Notes: generated by a model from the sequence alone, not told the origin. Positions 52,517-62,912 are shown, counted from the first letter of the stretch. The stretch: DNA of 64,000 nt from Nostoc sp. TCL26-01 (GCF_013393945.1 NZ_CP040297.1:4806001-4870000); one strand, 5' to 3'. Program-made: numbers and translations.

Positions 52517-52618
52517 AATATCTGGTAAAAATTAAGAAAGCTAAATATTATGGCGTTTCTCCGTTAAGTGCGGTACAGATTTTTAGTCAACAGAGGCTAC
52601 CCACATTTCTCACAAGCG

Positions 52619-52681
52619 GTAGGGGCGGGTTAACAAATATGCTGACATCATTCACTAATATCTCACTTAACCCGCCCCTAC
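52619..52681. terminator. 15-bp inverted repeat between convergent genes
   Basis: GTAGGGGCGGGTTAA at 52619-52633 is the exact inverse complement of TTAACCCGCCCCTAC at 52667-52681. It lies between the convergent FecR and MscS genes and can stop transcripts from either side; the motif type is also a dispersed repeat in Nostocales. Confidence 0.72.
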
Positions 52682-52729
52682 GACCTCTGGACTAAACAGG
52701 TGTACTTCATCGGCATGAAAAGCGCTATA

Positions 52730-54313
52730 TCAGGGTTGCTGGTTCTTAGAAAAACCGCAAATTTCAATTTCTTCCTGGTTAAAAGTATCTTTTAATATCT
52801 TGCGCAGAACACGCTGAATATGCAGATGTTTTCCTGGTTTAACTTTTGTCAGCGTCAGCAGTAACAAGTGATGCTCTCCAAAATGTTCTATTCCAGCTAC
52901 TCGTGTAGATTCGAGAACATCCGGTTCATCCAACATTAACTGCTGTCCTACCTTCTCAACCACTCTATATACATGATCTAAATTCTCTTCATAAGAGACG
53001 CTAATTTCCACCCTGGCATATATATACTGCTTGGAGAAATTAATAATCGAGCCAATATCTCCATTGCGAATAATCTGTAATTGACCATCAGGATGGCGGA
53101 TGTGAGTGGTTCGCAGTTCAATTGCTTCTACAACCCCTTCGACAGTTCTTTCTTCCATTTTCCCGGCTGCAACATAATCACCGACCAAGTAATAGTTTTC
53201 AAACAAAATCAAAAATCCACAAACAACATCATTAATTAGGTTTTGCGCTCCCAGACCAACTGCTATACCGACAATTCCTGCACCTGCTAAGATAGGCGCA
53301 GGATCGATACCAATCAGCTTGAGTATAGTAACTCCAGCAGTAAAGTAGATAAAATATTTGGCAAAACTCCGCATTAAAGGAATCAATGTTAGCCGCTTTT
53401 GTCGCTGTGAGTTATCAACATCTGTAGTTTTTAAGTAGAACTCATCTAGAAGAAAGTAAGCAACTTCATTCAAAACATTGCTAATAAAATAAACTCCAAT
53501 AATCTGGACGATTTTAGGAGTATAAGCACTTATCCAAGCAATCGGTTCTATTTCGGGAACAACAAGATTGACTATACCAATATAGAGGACGTATTCTAAA
53601 CATTTTTTTAATAAGGGTATGAGATGACGTAAACGTTCGTATAAACGCAGTATATCGTTGGAATTGGAGTATTTATGACTCAGTGCGTCGAGAGTATCAA
53701 CGATAGTAGCAACAGCCTTAACAATCAGTAAACCAACTGTGACAATAATGTATATTTTTAAGGTAATATATAAATATTTGGGAATAACTTCTGGCAGATA
53801 GAGAAATCTAGCAGATAGAATAACAGAAGATATCCAGAGAGTATGAGTAATAATTCTTTTTAAGACTTTAAAAAAAGTCTCAACGCTTTCATCATTAGCT
53901 TTGATTTGATCGGCTGTCTTAGCGTAATTGCAGACCCAATCAATAGCCTGATGTAAGGATGGTATACTAAATTTAACTAGCATTAGCAAGCTGACAGTTT
54001 TCAAGCTTGCAGTTAAGATATTGAGCCAAAATTGAGTAGGCAAACTGCGAATTAAATTAAGTTGAAATTCCTTAACGTTGCCACCTCGATAAATCACCAT
54101 CCCATTCACAGCAATCAGTGCCAGACATAGCACAACAGAAGTCAAAATTAAGATTCGGCTGATACTGCGGCGTAGGAAGGTGATATTTGCAGTTTTTCCT
54201 TGGAGCCAGGAAATTTTAGCAACCTGCTGAAAAGTTATGCCAATTAGCCAGTTTAACAACAAAAAAATGACTATTAAAAAGATGATTTCACCCAGGATAA
54301 TTAGTATATTCAT
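52730..54313 (-). CDS. MscS family mechanosensitive channel
   Basis: A 527-residue protein with several N-terminal membrane helices (seven or more before residue 340) and the MscS core: ILAGAGIVGIAVGLGAQNLINDVVCGFLILFENYYLVGDYV (pore helix then beta domain), followed by GVVEAIELRTTHIRHPDGQLQIIRNGDIGSIINFSKQYI. It releases solutes on sudden turgor rise. The extra N-terminal helices exceed those of small MscS, as in the larger MscK/YnaI-type members. No partner gene. Confidence 0.9.
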   Translation of the reverse strand: MNILIILGEIIFLIVIFLLLNWLIGITFQQVAKISWLQGKTANITFLRRSISRILILTSVVLCLALIAVNGMVIYRGGNVKEFQLNLIRSLPTQFWLNILTASLKTVSLLMLVKFSIPSLHQAIDWVCNYAKTADQIKANDESVETFFKVLKRIITHTLWISSVILSARFLYLPEVIPKYLYITLKIYIIVTVGLLIVKAVATIVDTLDALSHKYSNSNDILRLYERLRHLIPLLKKCLEYVLYIGIVNLVVPEIEPIAWISAYTPKIVQIIGVYFISNVLNEVAYFLLDEFYLKTTDVDNSQRQKRLTLIPLMRSFAKYFIYFTAGVTILKLIGIDPAPILAGAGIVGIAVGLGAQNLINDVVCGFLILFENYYLVGDYVAAGKMEERTVEGVVEAIELRTTHIRHPDGQLQIIRNGDIGSIINFSKQYIYARVEISVSYEENLDHVYRVVEKVGQQLMLDEPDVLESTRVAGIEHFGEHHLLLLTLTKVKPGKHLHIQRVLRKILKDTFNQEEIEICGFSKNQQP

Positions 54314-54459
54314 CTTCCAAGGATAAACATTTGCAAAAAAGCGATTATATCACCGACCTATTGAAGAATTCAGTTTCAACTAGCAGAGATTTTTATCCCA
54401 TTAATGCAAAGTCCACAAGCTTTGATGCCATACTTCGGCAATAACACACACTACATATA

Positions 54460-55899
54460 TTATCTTCTGCACGCAGGTTTCCACGTGCCGTGGAAACCAG
54501 GGGGAATGACACTCGGTAATCTTAGTTTACAGACGGGTTCATCGTCTAGGCGATCGCTATCAAATACCCAAGCTTGACTACTATGAGAATTACCGTCGTA
54601 TATTATTGTTAACACCCAGCTTTGATGAGGGTTTTGGGCATCTTGTACAGGTAGTGGTTCTGAAGTGTAGAGATTTTCTGGCAAGTTGGCTTCGACAAGG
54701 GTTTCGGTTTGGTGATCGAAACGAGCGATCGCATTTAATAGTTCTTTACCGATATCTGCTTGTTGGCGGAGTGAGGAAAAATACGTATATCGAGAGGCTT
54801 GCCCCACATTTTGCTGTAGTATAGTTGGTAGCTCACAATGTCGGTCTAGCACTTGCTCAATAGTGGTAACTTTGCTAGTCTGGGGCTGAAGATGTATTCG
54901 TGTCAATGTACTTTGAGCAGGAGTGTGAGTTTCACCTGTAGGTACTTCTTTAAAATATTGGTTGACTTGAAAGTCTTTGTAGCAAGCAATATCGACAATT
55001 AGCGAACCACTAGCATCTAGATAACCGTTGACAAAATGCCACTGAAACCAAGGTTCGGCTTCACCACGACTGACTAGAGATAATGTCTGGCGATCGAAAA
55101 CTAAAATTTGAGTTCCCAACTGAGGTTCCCACTCTAAGGCATCACTATAGTTGCTTCCTAGCAGTACAGACAAGATATTTAGCCGCACTGGGGGAATGCA
55201 AAATACCAGATATTGTCCTGCTAAAACAAAATCATGGACTATTGGTATGCCGTCAAGAGTGTATGTTGCTTGTTGAATAATTTTGCCTGTAGCATCGCTT
55301 TTATAGAGATTTAGCTTGGCATTTAATCCGAGAATGATCCCAAAGTTAAAAATCTCCCCTGTTTTCCCATCACGTTTATAGTGTGCAGAATAAGTGAATC
55401 CTTGATTTAACCCCCCTAAATCATCTTCACCGTAGGTTTCTAAAGTTTGCAAATCTAAGGCGTAGGGTTTACCAGCTTCCCACAATGCTAAAAGTTTATC
55501 TGGAAGTGCGATCGCTGAAGTGTTGGCTGCATTTTTCACTGGCTTAAACCATTGATGCCAAAAAGCCCCTGGTGCAGTCATACCATAGTTACCGTAGAGC
55601 AGTTTAGCTGCTGCGGCTTCTGCTTTATAACCAGTTGTTTGCACGTAGCGATAAACTGCGCTGGCTCCTGCATCAGTAAAATGGACAGCAAGAATTGCCC
55701 CATCGCCATCAAACCAGTGTCCCATCCGCCTATTGCCACGTTCTAGCCGTGCCGGGCCATTACGGTAAAGTGTGCCACGTAAGCCATCGGGTATTTTACC
55801 ACAGATAACTGGTAATTGAGTCAGAGGAAATTCTGTTGCAGGTTTAGCGATCGCATTTGCCCAAGCTTTTTTAGTTGATTGTTGATTGATTATAGTCAT
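54460..55899 (-). CDS. Carotenoid oxygenase (RPE65/CCD family)
   Basis: The 479-residue protein cleaves carotenoids or apocarotenoids with a four-histidine iron centre: visible motifs are YRNGPARLERG, GHWFDGDG, YSAHYKRD, GIPIVHDFVLAG, WHFVNGYLD and FHGTWKPA at the end, giving the family histidines. The frame extends to 55941 but that part (MPIAYCLFPSS) is read from a tandem AATAGGC repeat; I take MTIINQQS at 55899. Substrate is unknown. The start-side repeat also marks the promoter region. Confidence 0.9.
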   Translation of the reverse strand: MTIINQQSTKKAWANAIAKPATEFPLTQLPVICGKIPDGLRGTLYRNGPARLERGNRRMGHWFDGDGAILAVHFTDAGASAVYRYVQTTGYKAEAAAAKLLYGNYGMTAPGAFWHQWFKPVKNAANTSAIALPDKLLALWEAGKPYALDLQTLETYGEDDLGGLNQGFTYSAHYKRDGKTGEIFNFGIILGLNAKLNLYKSDATGKIIQQATYTLDGIPIVHDFVLAGQYLVFCIPPVRLNILSVLLGSNYSDALEWEPQLGTQILVFDRQTLSLVSRGEAEPWFQWHFVNGYLDASGSLIVDIACYKDFQVNQYFKEVPTGETHTPAQSTLTRIHLQPQTSKVTTIEQVLDRHCELPTILQQNVGQASRYTYFSSLRQQADIGKELLNAIARFDHQTETLVEANLPENLYTSEPLPVQDAQNPHQSWVLTIIYDGNSHSSQAWVFDSDRLDDEPVCKLRLPSVIPPGFHGTWKPACRR

Positions 55900-55914
55900 C
55901 TCAAATGTGGAGGA

Positions 55915-56033
55915 AGGGAATAGGCAATAGGCAATAGGCAATAGGCAATAGGGTTCTAGAAAATGAATGTGTACTGAGTTTTGTATGCGTAAGCGCAGGC
56001 TACGCCAACAAAATTCAAATAGTAGTCCTATAG
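55915..56033. repeat. AATAGGC tandem repeat and dispersed repeat copy 2
   Basis: Four units of AATAGGC precede the dispersed repeat 55975-56033, which matches 49500-49557. Confidence 0.7.
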
Positions 56034-56103
56034 TGACATAACTGGCAACTTAGGTTTTTTAAGATTTCTCGATGAGTGAAACATCATAGGTTAAACTCCC
56101 ATC

Positions 56104-57123
56104 ATGAATATCCAGCGTCGCCAATTTATCAAAACCTGTGGTTTAGCTACCTTAGCTACTCAGTTTCCCTTACTTACGGCTCAAAGTCAGACATCACCTA
56201 ATACTATGATCAAGCCACCACGCTTACAAGTAGGCGATACGGTGGGTTTAATCGCACCTGCGGGTATATTTGAACCCCAGTATATCGAAGTAGTTCAGCA
56301 GTATCTGGGGAAATTGGGATTAAAAGCGAAACTGGGCAAGCATATTTTAGATCGTTATGGCTATCTGGCAGGTAAAGATACAGACCGCGCCTGTGATGTT
56401 AATGATATGTTCGCTGATAGTACAGTTAAAGCCATCCTAGCGATGCGTGGCGGTTGGGGATGTAATCGGATTTTAGCTCTACTTAATTATCAACTAATTC
56501 GCTCCCATGCCAAAATCATCATGGGTTACAGCGATATCACTTCCCTATTGTTAGCCATTAATGCCCGTAGTCGGATCATGACTTTTCACGGGCCTGTGGC
56601 TACATCTACCTGGACTCCCTTCATGCTAGATTACCTAAAGCGCATCCTCTTTGACGCTGAAGCTGTCAAGTTGCAAAATACCAACTCTCCTGAAGGACGA
56701 GTGCAGACAATCAACCCAGGCAAAGCCAAGGGTAAACTTGTGGGTGGTAATTTGTCGGTGTTATCTGCGATGGTGGGTTCGCCATATCTACCTGCTTGGC
56801 AAAATAGAATTTTATTTGTAGAAGATACCAACGAAGATATTTACCGAGTAGATCGGATGTTGACGCAGTTAAAAAATGCTGGAATACTGCATCGAATTTC
56901 TGGTTTTATCTTTGGACAATGCACTGATTGTCAGTCAGATAATGAACCATCGCTGACACTAATGCAAGTGTTGCAAGACCATTTACTGCCTTTAGGAATT
57001 CCCGTTTGGTATGGTGCAATGATTGGACATATTCAAGATAAGTTTATTTTACCCATTGGTGCAGAAGTAGAAATTGATGCCAATTTGGGGACAATTCAGT
57101 TATTAGAAGCAGCTGTGAGTTAA
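56104..57123 (+). CDS. LD-carboxypeptidase (S66), predicted Tat substrate
   Basis: The 339-residue serine peptidase (S66) removes D-alanine from the tetrapeptide in murein recycling. Motifs: GDTVGLIAPAG, MRGGWGCNRIL, GYSDITSLLLA (nucleophile region), FHGPVAT, GNLSVL, VEDTNEDIYRVDRML and GHIQDKFILPIG. The N-terminus MNIQRRQFIKTCGLATLATQF has the twin-arginine pattern RRxFIK and a hydrophobic stretch, so export by Tat is likely, unlike cytosolic LdcA. Divergent from the carotenoid oxygenase gene. Confidence 0.88.
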   Translation: MNIQRRQFIKTCGLATLATQFPLLTAQSQTSPNTMIKPPRLQVGDTVGLIAPAGIFEPQYIEVVQQYLGKLGLKAKLGKHILDRYGYLAGKDTDRACDVNDMFADSTVKAILAMRGGWGCNRILALLNYQLIRSHAKIIMGYSDITSLLLAINARSRIMTFHGPVATSTWTPFMLDYLKRILFDAEAVKLQNTNSPEGRVQTINPGKAKGKLVGGNLSVLSAMVGSPYLPAWQNRILFVEDTNEDIYRVDRMLTQLKNAGILHRISGFIFGQCTDCQSDNEPSLTLMQVLQDHLLPLGIPVWYGAMIGHIQDKFILPIGAEVEIDANLGTIQLLEAAVS

Positions 57124-57338
57124 TCAGTAGCCATAATCTTGAGTATTAAACTGCAATTGATGCTTCTTTGCGTGGTCGTGTTACAGTTTGGACTACGTTT
57201 GGGCTTGATTTTTGTTTAAGTCCCGTTAGTATGAATAGCTGTAAAGATTCATGTGGTGATCGAAACAATGCTTGCTGAATAATTGTGCTACTGGTATACG
57301 TAATTCTAAGTTACCGTGCAGTTCAAAAAATCAATATT

Positions 57339-58400
57339 ATGATTATGCCCGTTATTACAGAAAAATGGACTAAAGAACTCGTGCAGGCTCATGCCCAAAC
57401 GGCGGTGAAAGTAGAACTATACACCTTACCCTTTTATCTCACTGCACTCACCTCTATCCAAGAACCAAGTACCTACGCCTATAAATCTCTCCTGAGTATT
57501 TGTATTGAGGAAATGCTTCATCTGCAACTAGCTGCCAATTTGTGCCTAGCGCTAGACACTCAGCCTGAGTTTACAGCACCGCAGTACGATGGCACTGCTA
57601 TTCCATTTTTAGATCCTAAGAATCCGGATACTGGACATTATAAGCTGATTAATGCCAAGTTGGATGCTCTAAACGCCGAAACCCTCGACTTAATGTTGGA
57701 TATCGAGACTCCCAGTGGTTTAGAGCCACATCGTCATCCAGCGAAAGGAATCAGCAAAATCATTGATTGGGAGGAAGCTTCTGCGGAGAAGATATGGCAG
57801 TTCTCACATCATTCAACTCCCGTGTATCCCTACGATACGATTGGTGAGATGTACGACGCACTAATCGCTGGCATCCACCATGTAGGGATAGATCAATTCT
57901 CTTGGGATGATGAGAAAAAAAGCCAGAACAGGAATCAGCAAGTTATTTGGGATCAAGAGAAAGAGAGTTTTAAGCAGCAAATTACCAGCTATGAGGATGC
58001 ACAGGACGCTGTCAAGACGATTAGTTACCAGGGTGAAGGTACAACCACAGGGGAAGATAGATACGCTGTACCTCCTCACTATCGCTTAGAAGCAGAGAGT
58101 GATGATGCTCATGGTTTAAATGAGTACTCTCACTACGAACGACTTTTAGAGATCAAGCAACAAGGGTTGCCAAAAATCTATGCAACGAATAATCAGCTGG
58201 AGAATCAACAAGCGCAAGCAGTTGCTTTGGAAGAGCTGCAATCTAATTTTGCTAACCTGCTCAACGAATTAAATAGTATTTGGGCTGGCCATAGCAAAAA
58301 TCTTGATGATTTTTGGGCTACGATGACGGATAGGGAGAACGGTACAATTGTCAAAGCTCGCAACTGTTGGAAAGCGGGTGTGATTCCCAAGTGGTCATAA
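57339..58400 (+). CDS. Ferritin-like domain protein (VioB/DUF-type)
   Basis: The protein (353 residues from the ATG at 57339) starts MPVITEKWTKELVQAHAQTAVKVELYTLPFYLTALTSI and has the ferritin-like four-helix segment (ICIEEMLHLQLAANLCLAL, with EExxH metal ligands). These domains appear in violacein-type VioB and in stand-alone proteins of unknown oxidoreductase role. The C-terminal half (about 200-350) is less conserved. The frame begins 18 codons earlier, but the ATGs at 57339/57345 fit the family start. Confidence 0.8.
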   Translation: MIMPVITEKWTKELVQAHAQTAVKVELYTLPFYLTALTSIQEPSTYAYKSLLSICIEEMLHLQLAANLCLALDTQPEFTAPQYDGTAIPFLDPKNPDTGHYKLINAKLDALNAETLDLMLDIETPSGLEPHRHPAKGISKIIDWEEASAEKIWQFSHHSTPVYPYDTIGEMYDALIAGIHHVGIDQFSWDDEKKSQNRNQQVIWDQEKESFKQQITSYEDAQDAVKTISYQGEGTTTGEDRYAVPPHYRLEAESDDAHGLNEYSHYERLLEIKQQGLPKIYATNNQLENQQAQAVALEELQSNFANLLNELNSIWAGHSKNLDDFWATMTDRENGTIVKARNCWKAGVIPKWS

Positions 58401-58406
58401 ATTCTT

Positions 58407-58444
58407 AGAGGATTTTTGAAAAATATTGGGCGAATATAATTCGC
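58407..58444. repeat. End-plus-palindrome fragment of the AGAGG repeat family
   Basis: 58407-58424 matches the end sequence of the element at 10804 at 15 of 18 positions, and GCGAATATAATTCGC (58430-58444) equals 18294-18308. The expected opposite end is not seen. Confidence 0.55.
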
Positions 58445-58617
58445 TACTAGTTTGCATGAACTATAGCGTTTCCTAATCTGCGGAGGTACTGAGTACACCG
58501 CTAAATAAAATTGGGCAATCTCCGCGCGCCTCCGCGTTTTCCTCCGCGTCCCTCTGCGTTTAAAAAAATGTTTCTGTACCTCACTTAACTGGGAATCGCT
58601 ATAGTGTTTTTTAAAAT

Positions 58618-61326
58618 TTAATAAATACTGTATGGAGAATTTTGTAAGTCTTGAGCATTCTGCTCAGGTATTCTAGACTTTGATTGACAATAAACTTGAG
58701 CGATCGCTTTTAATAACTCATCTGCATCCACAGGCTTAACTAGGTGCTTTTGAAACCCGGCTGCTAGGGCGTGTTTTTGGTTAATTTCTCCAGCATAAGC
58801 CGTGAGAGCGATCGCTGGTATTTTACCTCCTTTTGCTGATGGTAGCGCTCGAATTAACTGCATCAGCATATAGCCATCTATCCCTGGCATACCAATATCA
58901 CTTAACAGTAAATCAACTCTGGTTTTAGCAATTACTTCTAAAGCTGCACCTGCTGATGTCACAGCCGTAACGTCAGCGCCAAATTGTGCCAACATCAAGG
59001 TGAGAAATTCACCTGTATCGGCATCATCATCTACTACCAAGATGGACAAATTTGCCAAACTAAATGTACTATCATTTTCTGGCTGAATTTCTGGTTGAAT
59101 ATTGGGAACTTCCGCCATTAATGGCAAACTCACTGTAAATGTTGCTCCCATATTTTCCCCACAACTTTCGGCTTTGACAGAACCACCATGCAATTCTGTC
59201 AGATGGCGGACAATAGCTAGTCCTAAACCCAACCCACCAAATTCTCTTGTCGTTGTGCTATCTGCTTGACGAAAATCCTCAAAAACATGAGGTAAAAACT
59301 CTGGGTTAATGCCTTTACCATTATCTTTGATTTGCAGTTGAGCATGGTGATGAACTCTGGTTAATAAAACTTGTATTTCTCCCCCTGAAGGAGTGAATTT
59401 AACTGCATTAGCAAGTAAGTTCCAAATTATTTGCTGTAGACGAGCAGCATCACCTGCAATTATGCCGACATTGGCATCGACGAAAGTTTGCAGATGAATA
59501 TTTTTCGCTACTAATGCCAAATTAATATTTTCTAAAGCCTCAAATATAGAATTGACTAAATTGACAGGTTGAATGTTTAAAATTAATTTTCCCTGCTGAA
59601 TCCGGGAAACATCTAATAAATCTTCAATTAATTGAATTTGTAATTTAGCATTGCGCTCAATAGTTTCAATTCCTTTCGTCAGTGTTGCTTCTGCTAAATT
59701 ACGTTTTTTGAGTAGAGTTGCCCAACCTAAAATTGGATTCAGTGGAGTCCGCAATTCATGGGAAAGCACAGCTAGAAATTCATCTTTTAAACGATTAGCT
59801 TTTTCAGCTTCACTTCTAGCCATTTGTTCACGAATAAAAAGATAATCCCGTTCTATTTCTGCCTGTTTTCGTTCAGTAATATTTCTCAAAAATATCCCCA
59901 AGCCATCTTCATAGGGATAGGCATGAATTTCCAACCACATCTCCCAAGGTGCGTACAATGCCTCAAAATGGACTGGTATATTTTCTAAAAGCGATCGCTG
60001 ATATTCTCGCTCAAAATCTGTACCTCTAGTTGCTGGCCACTGTTCCCAATGGTTTTTCCCCAGCAAATCTTCTGGTTGTAAATTTTGCAATCTGGCTACT
60101 TGGTGATTAGCATAGGTAATCTGCCAGTCTCGGTTCACTGTCATAAAAGCATCGCTCATGCTTTCGAGGATCTTACTCAAACGACTGCGGAGTGCTTGTT
60201 CGCGCTTGAGTAATTCATCTTGTTCTTGATGGGATGCAGCTAAACAAGTATTGGTTTTTGCCAATGATTCATTCAGTTCTATCAATTTTTCTGATAGTTT
60301 GGCACGGGCTTGATATTCTCCCAACCGCACTCTTTCCACAGCCAACTCTACCTGAATTCTGGCTCTATCAGTAATTGCAATCCCCACGAGCAGCCCAACA
60401 GCACACTGTACTAATAGACTCAGCTTGTGAACGTGCAACACTTCCGGTGGTACAGGGAAGGTAGGTAATGCGATCGCATTGGGATAGACAATGAGATAAC
60501 AGAATAGTGTTATGAGTACACAAAAACTAGAAGTGAGCATCCCACTAGTAACACCAAAGCGAGTGGCAGCCCACAGCACCGGTACAAAGCTTAAAAAAGA
60601 TAATTGCTGGAATTTAAATTCATTTTGATGAGTTTCGCTCACAGTCAGAGCTGCTATGGCGATACAAAGGAGTACAATAGCGCTGAACTCTAGTACAAGA
60701 CGACGCGAAAGCGGCAATTTAACAGCAGTAGATGAAGAGTTTAATTTTTCCTTCTTTGGTAGCCAGCCCTGAGATTGGAAATAAGGAGTTAAAACTAATA
60801 ATGCCGTAGGTGTAATCGCCATGACACCAATAGCATTGCCCAACCACCAATGGGAAATGTTATGAGCTAAGTTAAAAGCCGACATTTTACCCAGTGCTAC
60901 CCAAGCCAAACTCCCCATAGTTGCTGAAGTAACACAAGCTATTATGGGTGTACTGAAGGTAAATAGAGCTGCGTCTTTAAGGTTATTCAAGGTTCGGGAA
61001 CCATGCCAAAGATGACGGTAAAGCCACCAAGCGATCAAAGGTTCCACAGCATCAGTTAAAGCTGCTACTCGCTCCCAACCATGCAATCCCCAAAGCGGTG
61101 ACATTAACACAGATGCCAGTCCCGTCAGAATTATACCATAGGGGCCAAACCAAAAAGTTAAGGCGATCGCCACACCTGATGGCGGAAACCAAAGTGAGAC
61201 TCCAGGCTGAATCCGGTAGATGAGCGCCATTCCATGAGCGATGCTCAAAGCTAGTAAACCTAACAGTGAAATCATCAGCCATCGACGCATGGTTGCAATT
61301 TTAATTAATTCGGTCATACGTTCCAT
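58618..61326 (-). CDS. MASE1 hybrid sensor histidine kinase with receiver
   Basis: A 902-residue hybrid kinase: N-terminal MASE1 membrane sensor (about 15-330, eight helices), PAS (about 385-490; SMSDAFMTVNRDWQITYAN), HisKA with H at about 523 in SHELRTPLNPILG, HATPase (LLANAVKFTPSGG, DNGKGI, FGGLGLGLAIVR), and a C-terminal receiver (about 765-885; LVVDDDADTGEF, phospho-acceptor in LLLSDIGMPG, LVKPVD). Phosphate would flow from H to the receiver D. The signal is unknown. No separate response regulator is adjacent, so the output may be elsewhere. Confidence 0.92.
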   Translation of the reverse strand: MERMTELIKIATMRRWLMISLLGLLALSIAHGMALIYRIQPGVSLWFPPSGVAIALTFWFGPYGIILTGLASVLMSPLWGLHGWERVAALTDAVEPLIAWWLYRHLWHGSRTLNNLKDAALFTFSTPIIACVTSATMGSLAWVALGKMSAFNLAHNISHWWLGNAIGVMAITPTALLVLTPYFQSQGWLPKKEKLNSSSTAVKLPLSRRLVLEFSAIVLLCIAIAALTVSETHQNEFKFQQLSFLSFVPVLWAATRFGVTSGMLTSSFCVLITLFCYLIVYPNAIALPTFPVPPEVLHVHKLSLLVQCAVGLLVGIAITDRARIQVELAVERVRLGEYQARAKLSEKLIELNESLAKTNTCLAASHQEQDELLKREQALRSRLSKILESMSDAFMTVNRDWQITYANHQVARLQNLQPEDLLGKNHWEQWPATRGTDFEREYQRSLLENIPVHFEALYAPWEMWLEIHAYPYEDGLGIFLRNITERKQAEIERDYLFIREQMARSEAEKANRLKDEFLAVLSHELRTPLNPILGWATLLKKRNLAEATLTKGIETIERNAKLQIQLIEDLLDVSRIQQGKLILNIQPVNLVNSIFEALENINLALVAKNIHLQTFVDANVGIIAGDAARLQQIIWNLLANAVKFTPSGGEIQVLLTRVHHHAQLQIKDNGKGINPEFLPHVFEDFRQADSTTTREFGGLGLGLAIVRHLTELHGGSVKAESCGENMGATFTVSLPLMAEVPNIQPEIQPENDSTFSLANLSILVVDDDADTGEFLTLMLAQFGADVTAVTSAGAALEVIAKTRVDLLLSDIGMPGIDGYMLMQLIRALPSAKGGKIPAIALTAYAGEINQKHALAAGFQKHLVKPVDADELLKAIAQVYCQSKSRIPEQNAQDLQNSPYSIY

Positions 61327-61859
61327 TATCAGTACTTGGACACGATTAATTAACCAGATTCTTCTCCTATTGCCTATTCCCCATCTCCACCAATCAATTT
61401 AATTTTGTCCAACCACTTATAAATCACATCCAACAAGCAAATTGGGGAGAAGACCTTGACTTTAGAGTCATGAGGAATTTTCTCTTCTCAAATTTTCTTA
61501 TACTCTGCCTACTTTGGCTGAAAAGCTAACTATGTCAATTATTAATTATTTTTAACATATGTTTTAAAAACATCACACAGACATAATTAACAACTCTAGT
61601 ACTGAAGTAAAACTGCAAACATTAAAAATCAGGGTTTACTCTGAAAAACAATTTAGACCTCTAGCCCTCTCCTGCTTTGTTGTCTTAGTTAGGATAAATA
61701 TTATTTGCAATTTAGTACATTATAGTTAGTATAGTTTAGTCCCTAGAGCATTTTTCAAGACTATGCTTCATAGTCAAAAAAGTTTGCTTTATGGCGAAAC
61801 ACTAGCAATTATCAGCTAGTCTTTTTCTCAGCAGAAGTGAAGCATTGCTAGCAAGTTAT
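61327..61859. other. Divergent gap between the kinase and M23 genes
   Basis: About 530 bases, AT-rich, no repeats recognised and no gene. It must hold both promoters. A TTG at 61845 is in frame with the M23 gene but is not preferred. Confidence 0.4.
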
Positions 61860-62798
61860 ATGACTATTGAAATTTTTCAGCACAATGATCACAAGAGGTT
61901 AAGTTGGTTTGGGAGCAAAGAAAAAAAACATTATCATTGTTATCAAATAAACTTATTAATCGGCTTGTTTGCCACCTTACCTGTGACTTTGGCATTACCT
62001 GTAGAAGCTTTGCAAGTAAGGGTTATTCCCAATAATCCTCGGCTAGGAGATACAGTTTCTGTGATCATCAATTTAGATAATCCAGAAAATAACAGCAACC
62101 CAACCGTATCTGTAGGTGAAAAAACTTACCCAGTTTTTGAACTAGCACCTAACAAATATAGAGCATTTTTACCGACAACTCCCCTAGAAAAACCAGGTAC
62201 GAGAAAACTCAGAGTTGCTGGTGATGGACAGGTGCAAGAAGTATCAGTCACCGTCGGGAATCGTAAATTTCCTGTGCAACGCATTACTTTGCCACCAGGA
62301 AAATCCGCCGATGGTGCTACTGAATACGAACTCAACCGTGTAGCAGCCTTTAAAGCATTACAAACTCCACAAAAGTATTGGAATGGGCTATTCCTCAAAC
62401 CCAACAATGGGCGAATGAGTACACTCTATGGTGTACGTCGTTACTACAATGGTAAATTTGCCAATGACTACTACCATCGTGGACTTGACTACGCAGGTGC
62501 AGCAGGTTCTCCCGTCACTGCACCAGCTGCGGGAAAAGTGGCTTTGGTCGGCAGGGTATCCCAAGGATTCCGAGTTCATGGTAATGTAGTTGGCATTGAC
62601 CACGGTCAAGGAGTTGTCAGTATTTTTATGCACCTGAGCCGGATTAATGTTAAAGAAGGTGACATAGTTAAAGCTGGACAATTAATTGGCGCAGTCGGTT
62701 CAACAGGCGCATCTACCGGGCCGCATTTGCACTGGGGTCTGTATGTCAATGGGCAATCCGTAGACCCAACATCTTGGCGAACAAAGACTTTTGAATAA
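61860..62798 (+). CDS. M23 family metallopeptidase (LytM-like)
   Basis: A 312-residue cell-wall hydrolase or activator. A hydrophobic segment (NLLIGLFATLPVTLALPVEAL, about 27-48) exports or anchors it; a beta-rich linker follows, then the LytM domain: YHRGLDYAGAAGSPVTAPAAGKV (H...D zinc ligands) and HLHWGLYVNGQSVDP (HxH). All zinc ligands are present. Septal or polar murein remodelling is inferred from family knowledge. Confidence 0.9.
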   Translation: MTIEIFQHNDHKRLSWFGSKEKKHYHCYQINLLIGLFATLPVTLALPVEALQVRVIPNNPRLGDTVSVIINLDNPENNSNPTVSVGEKTYPVFELAPNKYRAFLPTTPLEKPGTRKLRVAGDGQVQEVSVTVGNRKFPVQRITLPPGKSADGATEYELNRVAAFKALQTPQKYWNGLFLKPNNGRMSTLYGVRRYYNGKFANDYYHRGLDYAGAAGSPVTAPAAGKVALVGRVSQGFRVHGNVVGIDHGQGVVSIFMHLSRINVKEGDIVKAGQLIGAVGSTGASTGPHLHWGLYVNGQSVDPTSWRTKTFE

Positions 62799-62912
62799 TA
62801 GGAGTGTAATTATCACTTCTATGCTTGACGTTGTATATTTTTTGTCGATAATTAGGCAAAATAAGTTTGAATTGGTTCTGTCCCTAACTTGCTTGGGTGG
62901 CTTAAATTTAGA

